Assembly: GCA_029532415.1 (NCBI GenBank)
Contig: JAQOTA010000060.1
Coordinates: 4,154,001 to 4,218,000, forward strand
Reading direction: 5' to 3'
Source of the DNA: Marasmius tenuissimus
Taxonomy: Eukaryota; Basidiomycota; Agaricomycetes; Agaricales; Marasmiaceae
Length of the DNA stretch: 64,000 bases
Position numbers and translations under genes: made by a program. The notes under the pieces were generated by a model. It was not told the origin of the DNA. It worked only from the letters and a program-made list of their open reading frames with translations, and searched no databases. Shown in pieces: positions 1 to 10,430 of this stretch; positions within the stretch are counted from its first letter, which is position 1; the number at the start of each line of letters is the position of its first letter.

Positions 1-2020
1 CTCTAAAGTGGCTCTCATTCTTACATACATTACATCACAGACCCACCTGGCAATTCCGTGAACGCCTTTGAAGCAGGGCTAACACTTAGATTATAGAACA
101 CGAGCCCTCGGCGCTGCCACCCTACATCACGCTTATACCTGCGTCCCTAACTGAGTTTAGTCACTCGGCGCCGCTTGGTTTCACTTAAGAGACGACCATG
201 GCTATTGTTACATTATTGGACCCCACTATGGAAAGCCGGACTGCCACGCTCTCCAACGCTGATAGCCGCGGAGGCCTACTGATATATCTCGTCCGGGCTA
301 TAGGACCCCGGGAACTGCTCAGATGGGATATCCGGGCACAGCCACTCAGATCCTTCAATACTTCGGTTTGTATGGCACTTCAAGGTCAGCTCATCGAAAG
401 TTGAGGTTAGTAGAAGTTAAGATATGACCTGCCTGTACATTCAAAGTGTGTCTGAATATCATCATTGAGCCCCGCCATCTTGGAAGTTGAGAGATCTGAT
501 TGCGGAACTGTGATGCCTGTTGAGCGCCCGCATCAGAGTGAATTCTCACGGCCTTCACCACACAGAGGGCAATGTACAAAGGGAGGCATTGAGATCTAAG
601 ATAAGTTAAACATATAGAGATAAACCTATGGGGTAAATGAGTAATTTCTCATACAAAGATCGAGATGGGAAAGGTTCAAACAGTCACAATTGACGTTGTC
701 TCTCGCATATCGAGAGTCAGGCTTTGTTTCCAAACATAGCCAAACATACTCACGCGTGCACTTTCCGATTGTTGATCACCGACGCGTCGCGTTCGACCAC
801 CACCATCATCAATCTTCCCTCTTGACCAATGCCTGAGAGACGTGAGTCATGGCCTCCTGACGAATCCTTATCGAAGTTATCACGCCAATTTGATTGTATA
901 ACGCGCCGATTGATATGTGGGCAGATTGGACAGATGCAGAACAGACACGGGAAAAGAGAAGTTCTGGGGCACGAGAGGGGTTTGTGGATGTTCTTCCCAG
1001 CGACTGCACGTTTTAGCGGGGACAGAAGGATAATCAAACTTACCTCTACCCACAACACCTCCAGAAAACCCTTTACACCTTGTTCTTTCGGGTCCGGATG
1101 CGCTTTCCTGTACAGGTCACGCCCTCATTATTTGCTCATTGTCAGCCTAAGCGTCCTCATCAATTCGGGGTCGCTTTTTGGTTGTTCTCGTCTTCGTTCC
1201 ATTAGTTTCTGACCGTGTCTGATGTCCAAGTGAATAGAGTCTCCCCGTGTAGAGAAGATCCTGCGCTCGATAGGTACATTATTGAGCGTTCGGTGCGTGG
1301 AGAGCGGTGAAAGATTCAGAAGATAGGCGCTCGCGGCTCGGCAAAGAGAACAATGTCGGACATCGGGCCAAGGTGCTGGTAATACACCGATTCAATCAAG
1401 GTCCATCCAGTTCAACAGATGGCCAGTTACCTGTACACCTGTCACTATAACTCAGCTGCAGGTCACCAACCAGTGAAGGGTTAGTGTAGATAAGAAAATG
1501 TCAGCAGAATCAGGAGTATCCGGGGAGATTGACAAGGGCATGAATATACGGTCTAAACAGTTGAGATGGTTGTAGTACTAAGTAGGTAGATTGGTTAAAT
1601 TACCTTCCCAACTTGGTTTTTTTGTATTAGAACCTCTCTCTGATGGGGCAAGGGGAATTCCAGTGCTTTACATATCCTTAGAACTCAATGCCTCGGGTCA
1701 CAGACCTTGCTCAAGTGCAGCACTGTGCGGCGAGAATTTGAGCCATGGGAAATATGCATTACTATATGTCAAACTCCATCCCTCTTCACTGCAGGTTCAT
1801 TCTATCTTCCCATCTCTTAAAATTATTATCAAAATAGGAACAGGGATTTATGATTTGGAATGATAGCATTCACCTCACTTAGAACTCAATGCCTCTGCCC
1901 CAGCGAGCCTCGCGTTCGGGCGGGTGGGAAACTGTTTGACTTCTTTACTCAATGAAGAAACTTGTTTAGTAACGATACTCAGTGCATAAAATTACATGGT
2001 ACCAAGGCAGCGTACGCCAG
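1..2020. other. Left edge without a supported gene
   Basis: I see no coding region here that I can support. Short open frames exist on both strands, but none resembles a family or shows a convincing splice pattern. One stretch, 1151-1200, resembles 8614-8663 inside the first exon of the JmjC-like gene (about 33 of the first 37 bases match), so a small paralogous fragment may lie here. The alpha-kinase gene on the minus strand ends at 2021. Confidence 0.5.
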
Positions 2021-4817
2021 CTAGACATACGGCTTTCTTATTACAGAATTCAACAAGATCCCGTTACCGTCAAATGTGAATGCCCCAAGTCCGAACCAAT
2101 CACACCAAGTATTGCATGAATGTTCTCGAGGAAACTGATTGAAGGCTTCCCCAACATTTCCATCGCCAAACAGTGCAACATTATCGCTGTCAACTAAGTC
2201 GCTACATCTAAATCAGTATAGAGCCACGGGTTGGAACGAGTAAGACTTACGGAGAGGTCATCAATTGGGCATCCGTCAAAAGGTCCCCATACCCCTGGAA
2301 GTCCGACACATACACTAGTCGGTGCATTTTCTCATACTGGAGATGCTGAATTGCTGATAAGAACTCCGCTTTTGGGTAATCCGGATCGTTGGGAATGAGC
2401 TGGTCATTCGGATTGGCATTTCCATTGTGAATATACTTGACGAAGCTGTCTGTATCATCCATCACGATTATTTCCTCCACCAAGAATGCGCGGTCCACAG
2501 GAGATCCTTTGAGCGAAAGCGGGTCGGGTTTGTGTGTCACAAATATTGCAGCTTGGACATATCGTAGGCGGGGGATATCCCGGGGTGGGGCCGGCCAGTC
2601 TAAAAACGGAATATGTCAGTACGACTCTGAGGCCCGAGAGCCACTGATAAAATTTATAACTTACTTGAATCGACCACCATTGTCCCGATATAATCATAGG
2701 CCATACTCAGAAGCATTGCGGCCCAATAATGTGTATTGGCCTCAGTCAGAATTTTCTGGAGCTCCTGAGACCCTCCAAATCGGGCACGAACATTCCTTCT
2801 GTATTCCGTTTCAATTGTAAGTGAAATGATCAAAAAGTGTTCGAGTATGACTCACCCGTTCTTCAATCGATTCAGATAAACCTGCTTGAGACATACTTCC
2901 TTAGAGTTACTGAGGGCCTCAAGTCCCGGGAAATTCGACAACCCCGGGCTGGAAACTAGGTCGAGTGTCGCTATATGACTGGTCTTGAAACCACCAGTTC
3001 CAAGTTCATGATCTGCTCTCATATCCGCTGTGATCACGCACGCTCCCGGAACCATAATGTCATTCAGCTCAAGCCGCAGCAGGGAAGAATTTGTAAGAAC
3101 TTCTTGAATCGCTCTGTGAGATGGGACAAAGGCTAGACGACCTTGCATTGTGGTCGTTGCAACTGATGTCGCAGTGAGATATTTGAACAAGGGTTTTAGG
3201 GCGCATGGTACTTACTATTTTGGTTCTCGCTCACCCGTCCTGCCTGGGAAAGACCGAGGCGGAGGATGTTGGCGCTAGGGGATTGCCATTCTGTTGGATC
3301 TCGTCTGCTTTCCCGCGGAGGCGTTTTCATCATGGAATCCTTTAGAGCATATTAGCAAGGGGTAGACAAGAATCATGATTGAGAGAAGTGTTGACTTACG
3401 CTTCTCGCTCGTTTTGATAGGTCTTTGTCTAGCAGTGATTTCGGATCAGACAAAACTGTGACCGTTGGGCTTTCATCAACATGATGCGGGGGAGGACTCA
3501 GGCGGTGAGACTCCTGAGATGGAATACTGTGGGCACCACTCAAGCTGGTTGAATGTGTTGCTCGTGGACGGGTGGAGACCGACATGACTTTGTGTACCTC
3601 CGCTTCAGACTCAATCTGTAAATAGTAGGCAAGGTGAGTTTGCTGAATGTGAGTCAAATAGAAGAGAGGACAGACCGAGTATTGCTCAACTGCTTGCTCA
3701 TATCGCTCATACTCATCATCTGCAATGATGACTCGGAGGGATATAACACCCTTTGGTGGTTTCCACGTTTTATCCTTCGCAGAAGTCTTCCCATACGTCA
3801 TTAGGTAGGGCCGATGGGGTCCATATTCTGCCACAACGGGTCCGTCCAGATCGACGCCAGCACCAATTTTGTTTGCTTTCACGGATGTTACATCGCGGAT
3901 GTTGAACTTGTTGGTGTTCCATTGAAACCAAAGCCCAGGTGCAGAGTGCTCCTCATGTCGTTGGAGTTTCTTCAAAGCTAGGTCAATAATGACCAGCCGT
4001 ATGTCAGAAATCGATTTGTGAACGTCAAAGTCTTTGATGACATCCGAGAGTTTCTATAGCAAAGTCAGACTTCGAATTATGACCACCTCGGACTTAGCAG
4101 GTATGACGTACGGGGAGCTCCGACAATTCTTTCTTTCCGAATGTTTGATAGAAGATTGAGAAAGCAACGGGTACAACATCTCCACTCTTGGCGTACGCAG
4201 TACTCTGCCATCGGGCAAGCTGAGCCGAGTATTGTGAATGTTCCGGTGTGTACCCGTTAGCTCGGGGTCTTGAACGTGGATCCAACTTCATCAAACTGGA
4301 CTCCCCAGCCGTACTCGGCGTATGAATTGTTGGTCCAGCCAAGACAGAGCTGCCACTCAAGGGGACTACGTGTCCTTTGTAGGCACGATGAGAATCTGGG
4401 ATTGATTTAGGTACGAATAGATTCTCAACTGAGTCGCTTACCCTTGTGATAGGAAGCATTCACAAGCTGGGTGATCCCATGCGGATCAGGACGCGGAGCA
4501 AGATGGGGATCTAAACGGTGATTTGAGGATAGCTGGGTCGACAATTGAGATGATTGAGAGGCTCCCGATGGTTTATTGCGACTGAAAGCTGTAAGCAGAC
4601 TGGTGAGTTCGGGGTTTTTTTAAAGTTTAATATGAACCATACTCTCTCGTGCCGTCGTGTTCAAACTCTGGTATCGGTTCTTGCACCGTTCACAGACAAA
4701 CTTGGTCTTTCGGTCATTCCCAACGTAATAGAACTGTTCCCCAGCTTTGATGACTGTGGAGCATTCTTTAGATTGGCAAGTGAATGACTCGGGTGCCTGG
4801 CGTTCTGAGGTAAACAT
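2021..4817 (-). CDS. Alpha-type (atypical) protein kinase with N-terminal zinc ribbon
   Basis: Predicted Ser/Thr kinase of the alpha-kinase (MHCK/EEF2K) family. Exons by coordinates: 4817-4643, 4588-4442, 4395-4112, 4053-3676, 3615-3400, 3339-3216, 3162-2856, 2798-2665, 2599-2251 and 2201-2021. All junctions are GT-AG, phases agree, and the total is 2295 nt (764 aa). The N-terminus carries two cysteine pairs, CQSKEC and CERC, like a zinc ribbon. The middle is Ser/Pro-rich. The catalytic part includes GGFKTSH and CLKQVY (likely ATP-binding Lys), then VYVSDFQG and LLTDAQLM, and near the end LFGDGNVGEAF followed by CNTWCDWFGL, the CxxxC zinc motif typical of the family. The ATG at 4817 is the first in frame; the codon at 4862 is GTG. 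The intron at 3616-3675 is 60 nt and open in frame, so it may be retained. Substrate unknown. The family call is strong, the exact exon set slightly less so. Confidence 0.88.
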
Positions 4818-4992
4818 GAATGAGCGGGAGAATATCGTACAGGAATATTGTACAACCGACACCCGGAAATTGGGTTTTTAGAGTGATTTGAACCCGGAGC
4901 TTATACTCAACTTGAGAGCTTCTAAACACGGAATTCCGGAGCTGATAATGGATTCTCTGGGCATCAAGGAGCATTGGTGGGGTTTAAGCCTC

Positions 4993-5192
4993 ACGATTCA
5001 GTAACGATTCAAGGTCGGATTCTTGAGGTGAACCGGAACATGAATCAACAATAAAAGCTGAATCACCTATTCCAGATTCAGTTCTTGTACGCGTAAGGGG
5101 GTCAAGGGGGGTCAAAGTTTACTTGTGATTCACCCTTGAACCGTGATCCTGAATCAACCTTGAATCAGATCTCAAATTGTTGGTTGAATCGT
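4993..5192. repeat. Imperfect foldback repeat upstream of the DDE gene
   Basis: Outer arms ACGATTCA (near 4993) and TGAATCGT (5185-5192), and inner arms GATTCAAGGT (5006-5015) and ACCTTGAATC (5157-5166), are inverted. GATTC/GAATC motifs recur between them. It looks like a small foldback or MITE remnant, but no target duplication is visible. Confidence 0.4.
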
Positions 5193-5461
5193 AAGATTTG
5201 ACCCCCGCTATTTGCAAATCAATCAGGGCTCCGTGCTGTGGCCGGGCTGTTCAGATCTACTTTTTGGCTTTCAGAACATGACACTCATACTTTTCCATCC
5301 CCTTGGCTAACTCTGACTGAGACTCGGCTGAGTCTCCGACTGGGACTCGGGGACTCGGGACATTAACCCATCATCAGTTGGCGCTGAAATGAAAAAATGA
5401 CGGCAAAGATCCGACCAAGGACAGGTGTTACCTTGCCCCAGTATTCCTGTCTGTTCATTGG

Positions 5462-5467
5462 TATAAA
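5462..5467 (+). promoter_or_regulatory. TATA box of the DDE transposase gene
   Basis: TATAAA lies 38 bp before the chosen ATG at 5500. An upstream ATG at 5468 is too close to the TATA box to be in the transcript, which supports the 5500 start. Confidence 0.45.
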
Positions 5468-5499
5468 ATGTCAGTAGATCCAATGTTTTCTGTACTCAG

Positions 5500-7440
5500 A
5501 TGGGACACAACAAACCTAATCGTAAGTGACACTCGCCATTTGCGCCACTGTATTGAAAGGTTCAACCCCTGGAAGCTCCAATATCCGATTACGAGCACGT
5601 ACTACGACGCCTGTGGGCACGAAGACATCTTACAGAGAGGGAAATCCTCAACCGAATCGTCACACGGCATATTGACACAGACAAGTACGGCTTGGGGTAT
5701 GCATCTTCTAAATTCTTGGTATAACTGCCAATGTACTGACATCATCTTTCTCGAATTAGACTCACGAAGTTCCGAATAATCCGGCAGCAACTTGGATTAC
5801 TTGGGACCCGACAACAAGGCAGCACCCTGCTATAGTCTCTCAATATCTACAGTCTGACGTCAAATCTTGTAGGACATACGGTAGAATCTATTTCTGATGC
5901 CATGGTAGTTCTACGACAGCACTATCCGAAGGCCGGTGTCAAAGAGATGGTTGGTTTACTCTCTCGTGAAAAGAACATGAGAGTACCAAGGTGTGCACCA
6001 AACTGGTTTTATACACTGAATGAGCTCACTAAAATCAAACAGGTCTGTCGTTACAGCGTGGTTTCGTCAATGGGAACCAGACTTGGTGCGCGAGAGAAAA
6101 AAAGGGCGCTTACGGCGCAAGCGCTTCTGGGCAGCTGGAGCAGCTGATGTATGGTGTGTCGACCAGCATGATAAGTGGAAGAAGTACGGGATAGGCCTTC
6201 ACACAGGTGTTGACCCGTTTATTGGTCAGGTCAAGTGGCTTCGGGTGTGGTGGACAAATCGGAATCCACGCTTGATATTTCATTTCTATCTCGACACTAT
6301 CAGGAAACTTGGATGTAAGTTTCAGTTGAATTTATACCAAAGACCGTTGATCTCACACCAGAACTAGATACATGTCTTGTGATTCAAAGCGACCCAGGCT
6401 CCGAAAACTTCTGTCTTGCAAAAGGCCATACATACATCCGATGTTCTTTAGACCCCAATCTAGAGGGTACCATTCAACATCGCTGGAAGCGAGACAAGAA
6501 GAATATCCCCCCTGAAATTCTTTGGTCGAATCTCCGTCGCCGCTTTACACCTGGATTCGAAGATATACTGGATGCACCTACCCGCTTCCCTGAACTCCGA
6601 TATGATCGTTCGGATCCACTCCAATAGTAGGTCCATTGTTCTCTTGTATGATTGTGCTCTGCAACATTACACTTACACTTCCACCAATAGTAATGTGTTC
6701 AAGTGGATTTTTATCCCTTGGATTCAGGCGGAGCTCGATGGCTGGGCAGAGGGATACAACACGACACGGAAGCGCCGCCAAAAGGACAAAGTACTACCAC
6801 AGGGCGGGTCTCCGGATGATATGGAAGAATACCCAGAGGAGTATGGATTTGTGAACTTCAAGGTGAATCTCCATCAATGGAAAATACAAGTTATTTATCT
6901 AATGATCTGTGGACTTAGATTAACATTGACCCAACGGCATCCTATCTCGCAGAGGCCGAGCAGCTCTGGGCGCCTCCTGACCACGAAGTTTTCAAACTCG
7001 TGCCTGACGAATTTCATGTGATTATTGAAGGTGTATACAGTGAGCTTGGACGACCTCCTGTGAATCGAGACAATGTTTGGCAGGTGTATATGATGGTCTT
7101 GGAGCAGATAGAGGAGCTTGTTGGAGATAACATTGGTGGATTGCCTATTACAGGTTACAATCAGGGTGATGAGGACTATTCAGTCTCACAGGATGACCAA
7201 GGTATGCTAGCACAGTTGGAGGAGGAAATGGCAAGATTGGCTCCATTGCGTGATGATGCGGGGGAGGCATATATGGGTGGTGTGAATGGAGGGCTCGGAG
7301 CGGAAGGTGATGTTTGGGATGAGCAAGTATTGGATGCATATGTTAATTTTACCTCTGATGAAGAGGACAATGCTTATGACGCAGTAGTCTCTTCAGATGA
7401 GATGGATGCATCAGAGGTGCAGCAACATTTACTCCAATAA
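5500..7440 (+). CDS. Integrase-core DDE transposase (fungal 'integrase core domain' family)
   Basis: Exons: 5500-5521, 5576-5696, 5760-5818, 5873-5990, 6043-6314, 6368-6626, 6691-6862 and 6919-7440. They sum to 1545 nt (514 aa) without a stop. Residues 1-110 look helical and DNA-binding. The catalytic core has WCVDQHDKW (Asp about 147), VIQSDPGSEN (Asp about 206) and WIQAELDGW (Glu about 298), a plausible D-D-E triad. WWTNRNPRLI and LRRRFTPGFEDIL are blocks I recall from the large Agaricomycete family annotated as integrase core domain proteins. The tail (from about 400) is acidic. The third intron (5819-5872) begins with GC rather than GT; every other junction is GT-AG. The gene seems intact. 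It probably derives from a DNA transposon, but I found no terminal inverted repeats. It ends 27 bp from the convergent JmjC-like gene. Confidence 0.82.
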
Positions 7441-7467
7441 ACACAAACTATTATCTACTTATTGTAC

Positions 7468-8939
7468 TTAGCCCCGAATTTTATTTAATTGCTGTTGTGT
7501 AGTCTTAACACTGTCCAGTGTTTTCTCTATCCAGTCTCTCTCCTCCCTTGATCCACCCCTTGTAACAAGAGACTTCCAGCGGAGAAGTTCCCGCTGAGAA
7601 ACATCCAAAAAGTCCTCCAGAGTATCTTGGGTATCATCACATTGGCCCGAGTAACACGCCTGGCATTTCTTCAAGAAAAACTCGATTGTCCAACGCGCAG
7701 TGGGAAATCCACTTCGTGACCAGAATGAAACACCAAGGTGACCTGAGTGGCTAAAACCAATACAGGCATGGATCATGCAAGATGGAAGCTCCCAGAGACA
7801 AGGTTCTGTAAAGTGAACCACCTGAAGCCCTCGAAAGCGCATAATTCCATCAACAATTGATGTCGACGGATCAGCATTCGGAGAGGAGTGTCTCCATTCA
7901 TAGAGACTCTCGAGGTTTTCCACAGTTGCGGGCCATAGAAACCACATCTTCTCCCCTCCAACATGATACATCATCTCACCAGCTCCATACCAATCAATAT
8001 GGGGCTTTGTGATTGACCCAGGAGGGGTGAAAGCACTACTCCAGTTAGGAGCTGTTGAGCGTCCCGTATGGTCATAGACACCATCAAAGTCCTCTGGAAA
8101 TGGCGAACCAAGCTGACAGGCTCCCATCCCCTTCTCTGTGAAGGGAACCTTCAGGACAGAGTAAAGGGCGGTTTCCTCTCCATCGTGCATGGACGAACGC
8201 GATGTAGCAGCAAGGAAAGAGAAGAGTATGTCACTGAGGGTTGCCTTCTGAGTGAGATGGCCGACTATAGCATGCGAAACAATCATGTCCTGAGGTTCCG
8301 AAGCAATAATGTCAGCAAGGATTAAGTTGAGGCTCGGCTCAAGTGTGTAATGGGGTGTAGGATAGAACCGTATGAAGCACCCAGGCTGAGTAATTTCATG
8401 GCTCCCTCTAAAAAATGGAACCTCGAGTTGGCTCTCGGAAAGATGGTTTAAAACCTTCTCAACAGCAGTTGAAGAGTGGTGCAACACAGAGAAAGGGGCT
8501 CGCCATCTGGTGACTAGATTATCCACCCAATTATTCGCTACGAGTAGATGATTGAGATTGACAATGTATTATTACCTCCCGCGAGATAGGACTCACGTTT
8601 TGGAGATGAAAGGACGCCCTCATCAATTCGGGGTCGCTTGTTGGTCGTTCCCTTCTTCATGATCCGCCAGGTAAGGTCGGAAGGATCAGGGCGGTACTTC
8701 TGAAAATTCTCGCTAGGGTTTAATAATGAGGGAAACCTCATTTTTGACCCAGGAGTCAGAATGTCCCAGGTATTATCCCTCCCCTTCACGTAAACTACAT
8801 CCTGTGAACCAGACTGGCGCCAGAAATCACCGGGAGAACCCTCATCGGCTGCTGGTGCGCGAGTGGAGAAATGACGGAAATAAGTGAATGGTTCTCCGCC
8901 AGACACGAATCCAGCCTTTTTTGTTTGGTAAGACTCCAT
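7468..8939 (-). CDS. JmjC-like Fe(II)/2-oxoglutarate oxygenase domain protein
   Basis: Two exons, 8939-8597 and 8537-7468, split by a 59-nt GT-AG intron. Together 1413 nt (470 aa), open throughout, starting at ATG 8939. The C-terminal half has TKPHIDWYGAGEMMYHVGG with WFLWP next (H-x-D at about 292-294) and a distal His in SCMIHACIGF (about 366). That is the cupin HxD...H metal triad of JmjC domains, which in other family members hydroxylate or demethylate proteins. The N-terminal exon has a basic KRPRIDE patch. The gene converges on the DDE transposase with 27 bp between stop codons, so transcripts probably overlap. Fungal TEs carrying dioxygenase genes are known (KDZ elements with TET/JBP), so a cargo role is conceivable, but no shared element ends were found. 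A host gene beside a TE is the simpler reading. Confidence 0.72.
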
Positions 8940-9025
8940 CTAACTCATATATTCAGTGCACTAAGAACAGTATAAACATACCAGAAAACATACCGGCGAG
9001 GTGGTGATTGGCGGAAAGAGTAAAA

Positions 9026-9080
9026 GTAACATTTACTTCCACAGGTAAAATTTACTTCCCACGGGTAAAATTTACCCCAG
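9026..9080. repeat. Three tandem units with a GTAAAATTTAC core
   Basis: Three successive units of about 18-20 bp. The first reads GTAACATTTAC; the second and third contain the palindromic core GTAAAATTTAC. They sit about 90-140 bp upstream of the JmjC-like start, in the gap before the GST-like gene. They could be binding sites or a repeat remnant. Confidence 0.5.
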
Positions 9081-9386
9081 GGAGTTGATCACCCGACTGT
9101 CTGGGACTGAGTATCCGGATATCCGGGTTCAGACACCACCTGCTCAACAACATGAAGTTTACTGATATTCATGCTAGTATTGCATCCATGTATCTTACAG
9201 GTAGATAATACAGTTGTTTTATGATAGGTAAACATCAAAGCTGCACTCCATCCGCTCGAATTTTAGATAGATTGTCCATTAAGTGCCCTGAAGGGGTTTC
9301 CGGGGTCACTGATGCCACATGTCAAAAAACTGATGGGGTGCTGATTGGCGAGTAGCGTGGCAGTCCGGCTTTCCATACCCCACAGC

Positions 9387-10166
9387 ATGATCACAGTCTA
9401 CGACATCTCAGAGACCACACACCCAGAAACCATTGCAAGGGGGGCGTCGCCTTTCGTTCGTACAATCACGTATGTAACCGCCGTCTAGTGCCTTGACTTC
9501 TCATTCTAATTATTCTCTCCCTGTTGTTCAAGGTTTGTTTTACGCTACAAGAAGCTCGAATACGAGATCAAACCTGTCGGATTCACTAACATCGAACGAG
9601 TCGCCCGCGAGCTCGGTGCTTCTCCCACCGTCACTCAACCAACACCCAAGTACACCGTCCCGTTTATCAAAGACTCTACCACGGGAAAGGTTGTATCTGA
9701 TAGTGTGGCTATCGCGCAGTACCTCGACACAACATACCCTGATACACCCCTCGTTGTCCCTCCCGGCTCTGAATACCTCCAACGTTTGTTCCGCGACCAG
9801 ATCCTCAATCTGACCTCGGGCATTTTCAAAGTATGGCTACGTCCGAAGCTGATTAAGTACTTCTCGAAGGAGATACAGGAGATGATTCCGACGTCCGACC
9901 CTACGCCCGAGGAGCTCTCGGAGGCTTTGAGAAAGGGGAAGGAGGATTTCGAGAAGCTTAGCCAGAGCCTGAACGGAGGTGCACCGTTCCCCAGCTTTAT
10001 TATGGGTGGGGATAAACCCACCTTTGGTGACCTTCACATGGTAGCGTTCTTGCACTTCTTGTTGTTTATTGAGGGGGACGAGAGTGCGGAATGGAAGGAA
10101 ATCAGGTCCTGGGCGAACGGATGGCTAGGTTGGGAGGTTGATCAAATCTTGAAGCTTGTATTGTAG
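9387..10166 (+). CDS. Glutathione S-transferase-like protein
   Basis: Exons 9387-9469 and 9533-10166 are joined by a GT-AG intron of 63 nt. The total is 717 nt (238 aa), the usual size of a soluble GST. The first 95 residues fit a thioredoxin-fold GST N-domain: SPFVRTI at the start, KKLEYEIKPV, YTVPFIKD (cis-Pro position) and VVSDSVAIAQYLD, where the Asp-Ser pair matches the glutathione-binding turn. The rest is helical, with GGDKPTFGDLHMVAFL typical of the GST C-domain N-capping region. The probable role is glutathione conjugation or reduction of small electrophiles in the cytosol. In many fungal GSTs of this type the catalytic residue is not the classical Tyr, and none is obvious here. The start at 9387 gives the expected N-terminus. 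The gene appears intact and stands alone. Confidence 0.85.
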
Positions 10167-10430
10167 TTGACTAAGGGAATTTGTTATCAGCCGAGTCTCA
10201 CGTCGAGTTCCTTCGAACCATATGCACGTACACCTCTCGCCACCTTTGATCTTCAAGTCAGAAATAGGTACTAAACGAGTTGAAAAACTGCAAATTAATG
10301 GAACGAGATGAGATAAATAGAGTGGGGAGTATTTCTAAGAGGGAATGACCGCTGTCTGGTCATAATAGATCATCGATGGAGCCAATAGTAAGTAGATGGG
10401 TGCGAGAATTACTGGAAGTGATAACTGTAT

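Noticed and set aside
198..404. A 68-codon plus-strand open frame near the left edge
   Set aside because: No domain, codon pattern, splice support or neighbour context; the length is within chance expectation.
829..1212. A 127-codon plus-strand open frame
   Set aside because: Overlapping minus-strand frames of similar length exist and none matches a family. Only the 50-bp similarity at 1151-1200 is notable, and that reads on the other strand.
4993..9380. A bounded transposon enclosing both the DDE and JmjC genes
   Set aside because: I compared the flanks for inverted ends and target duplications and found only weak, short similarities.
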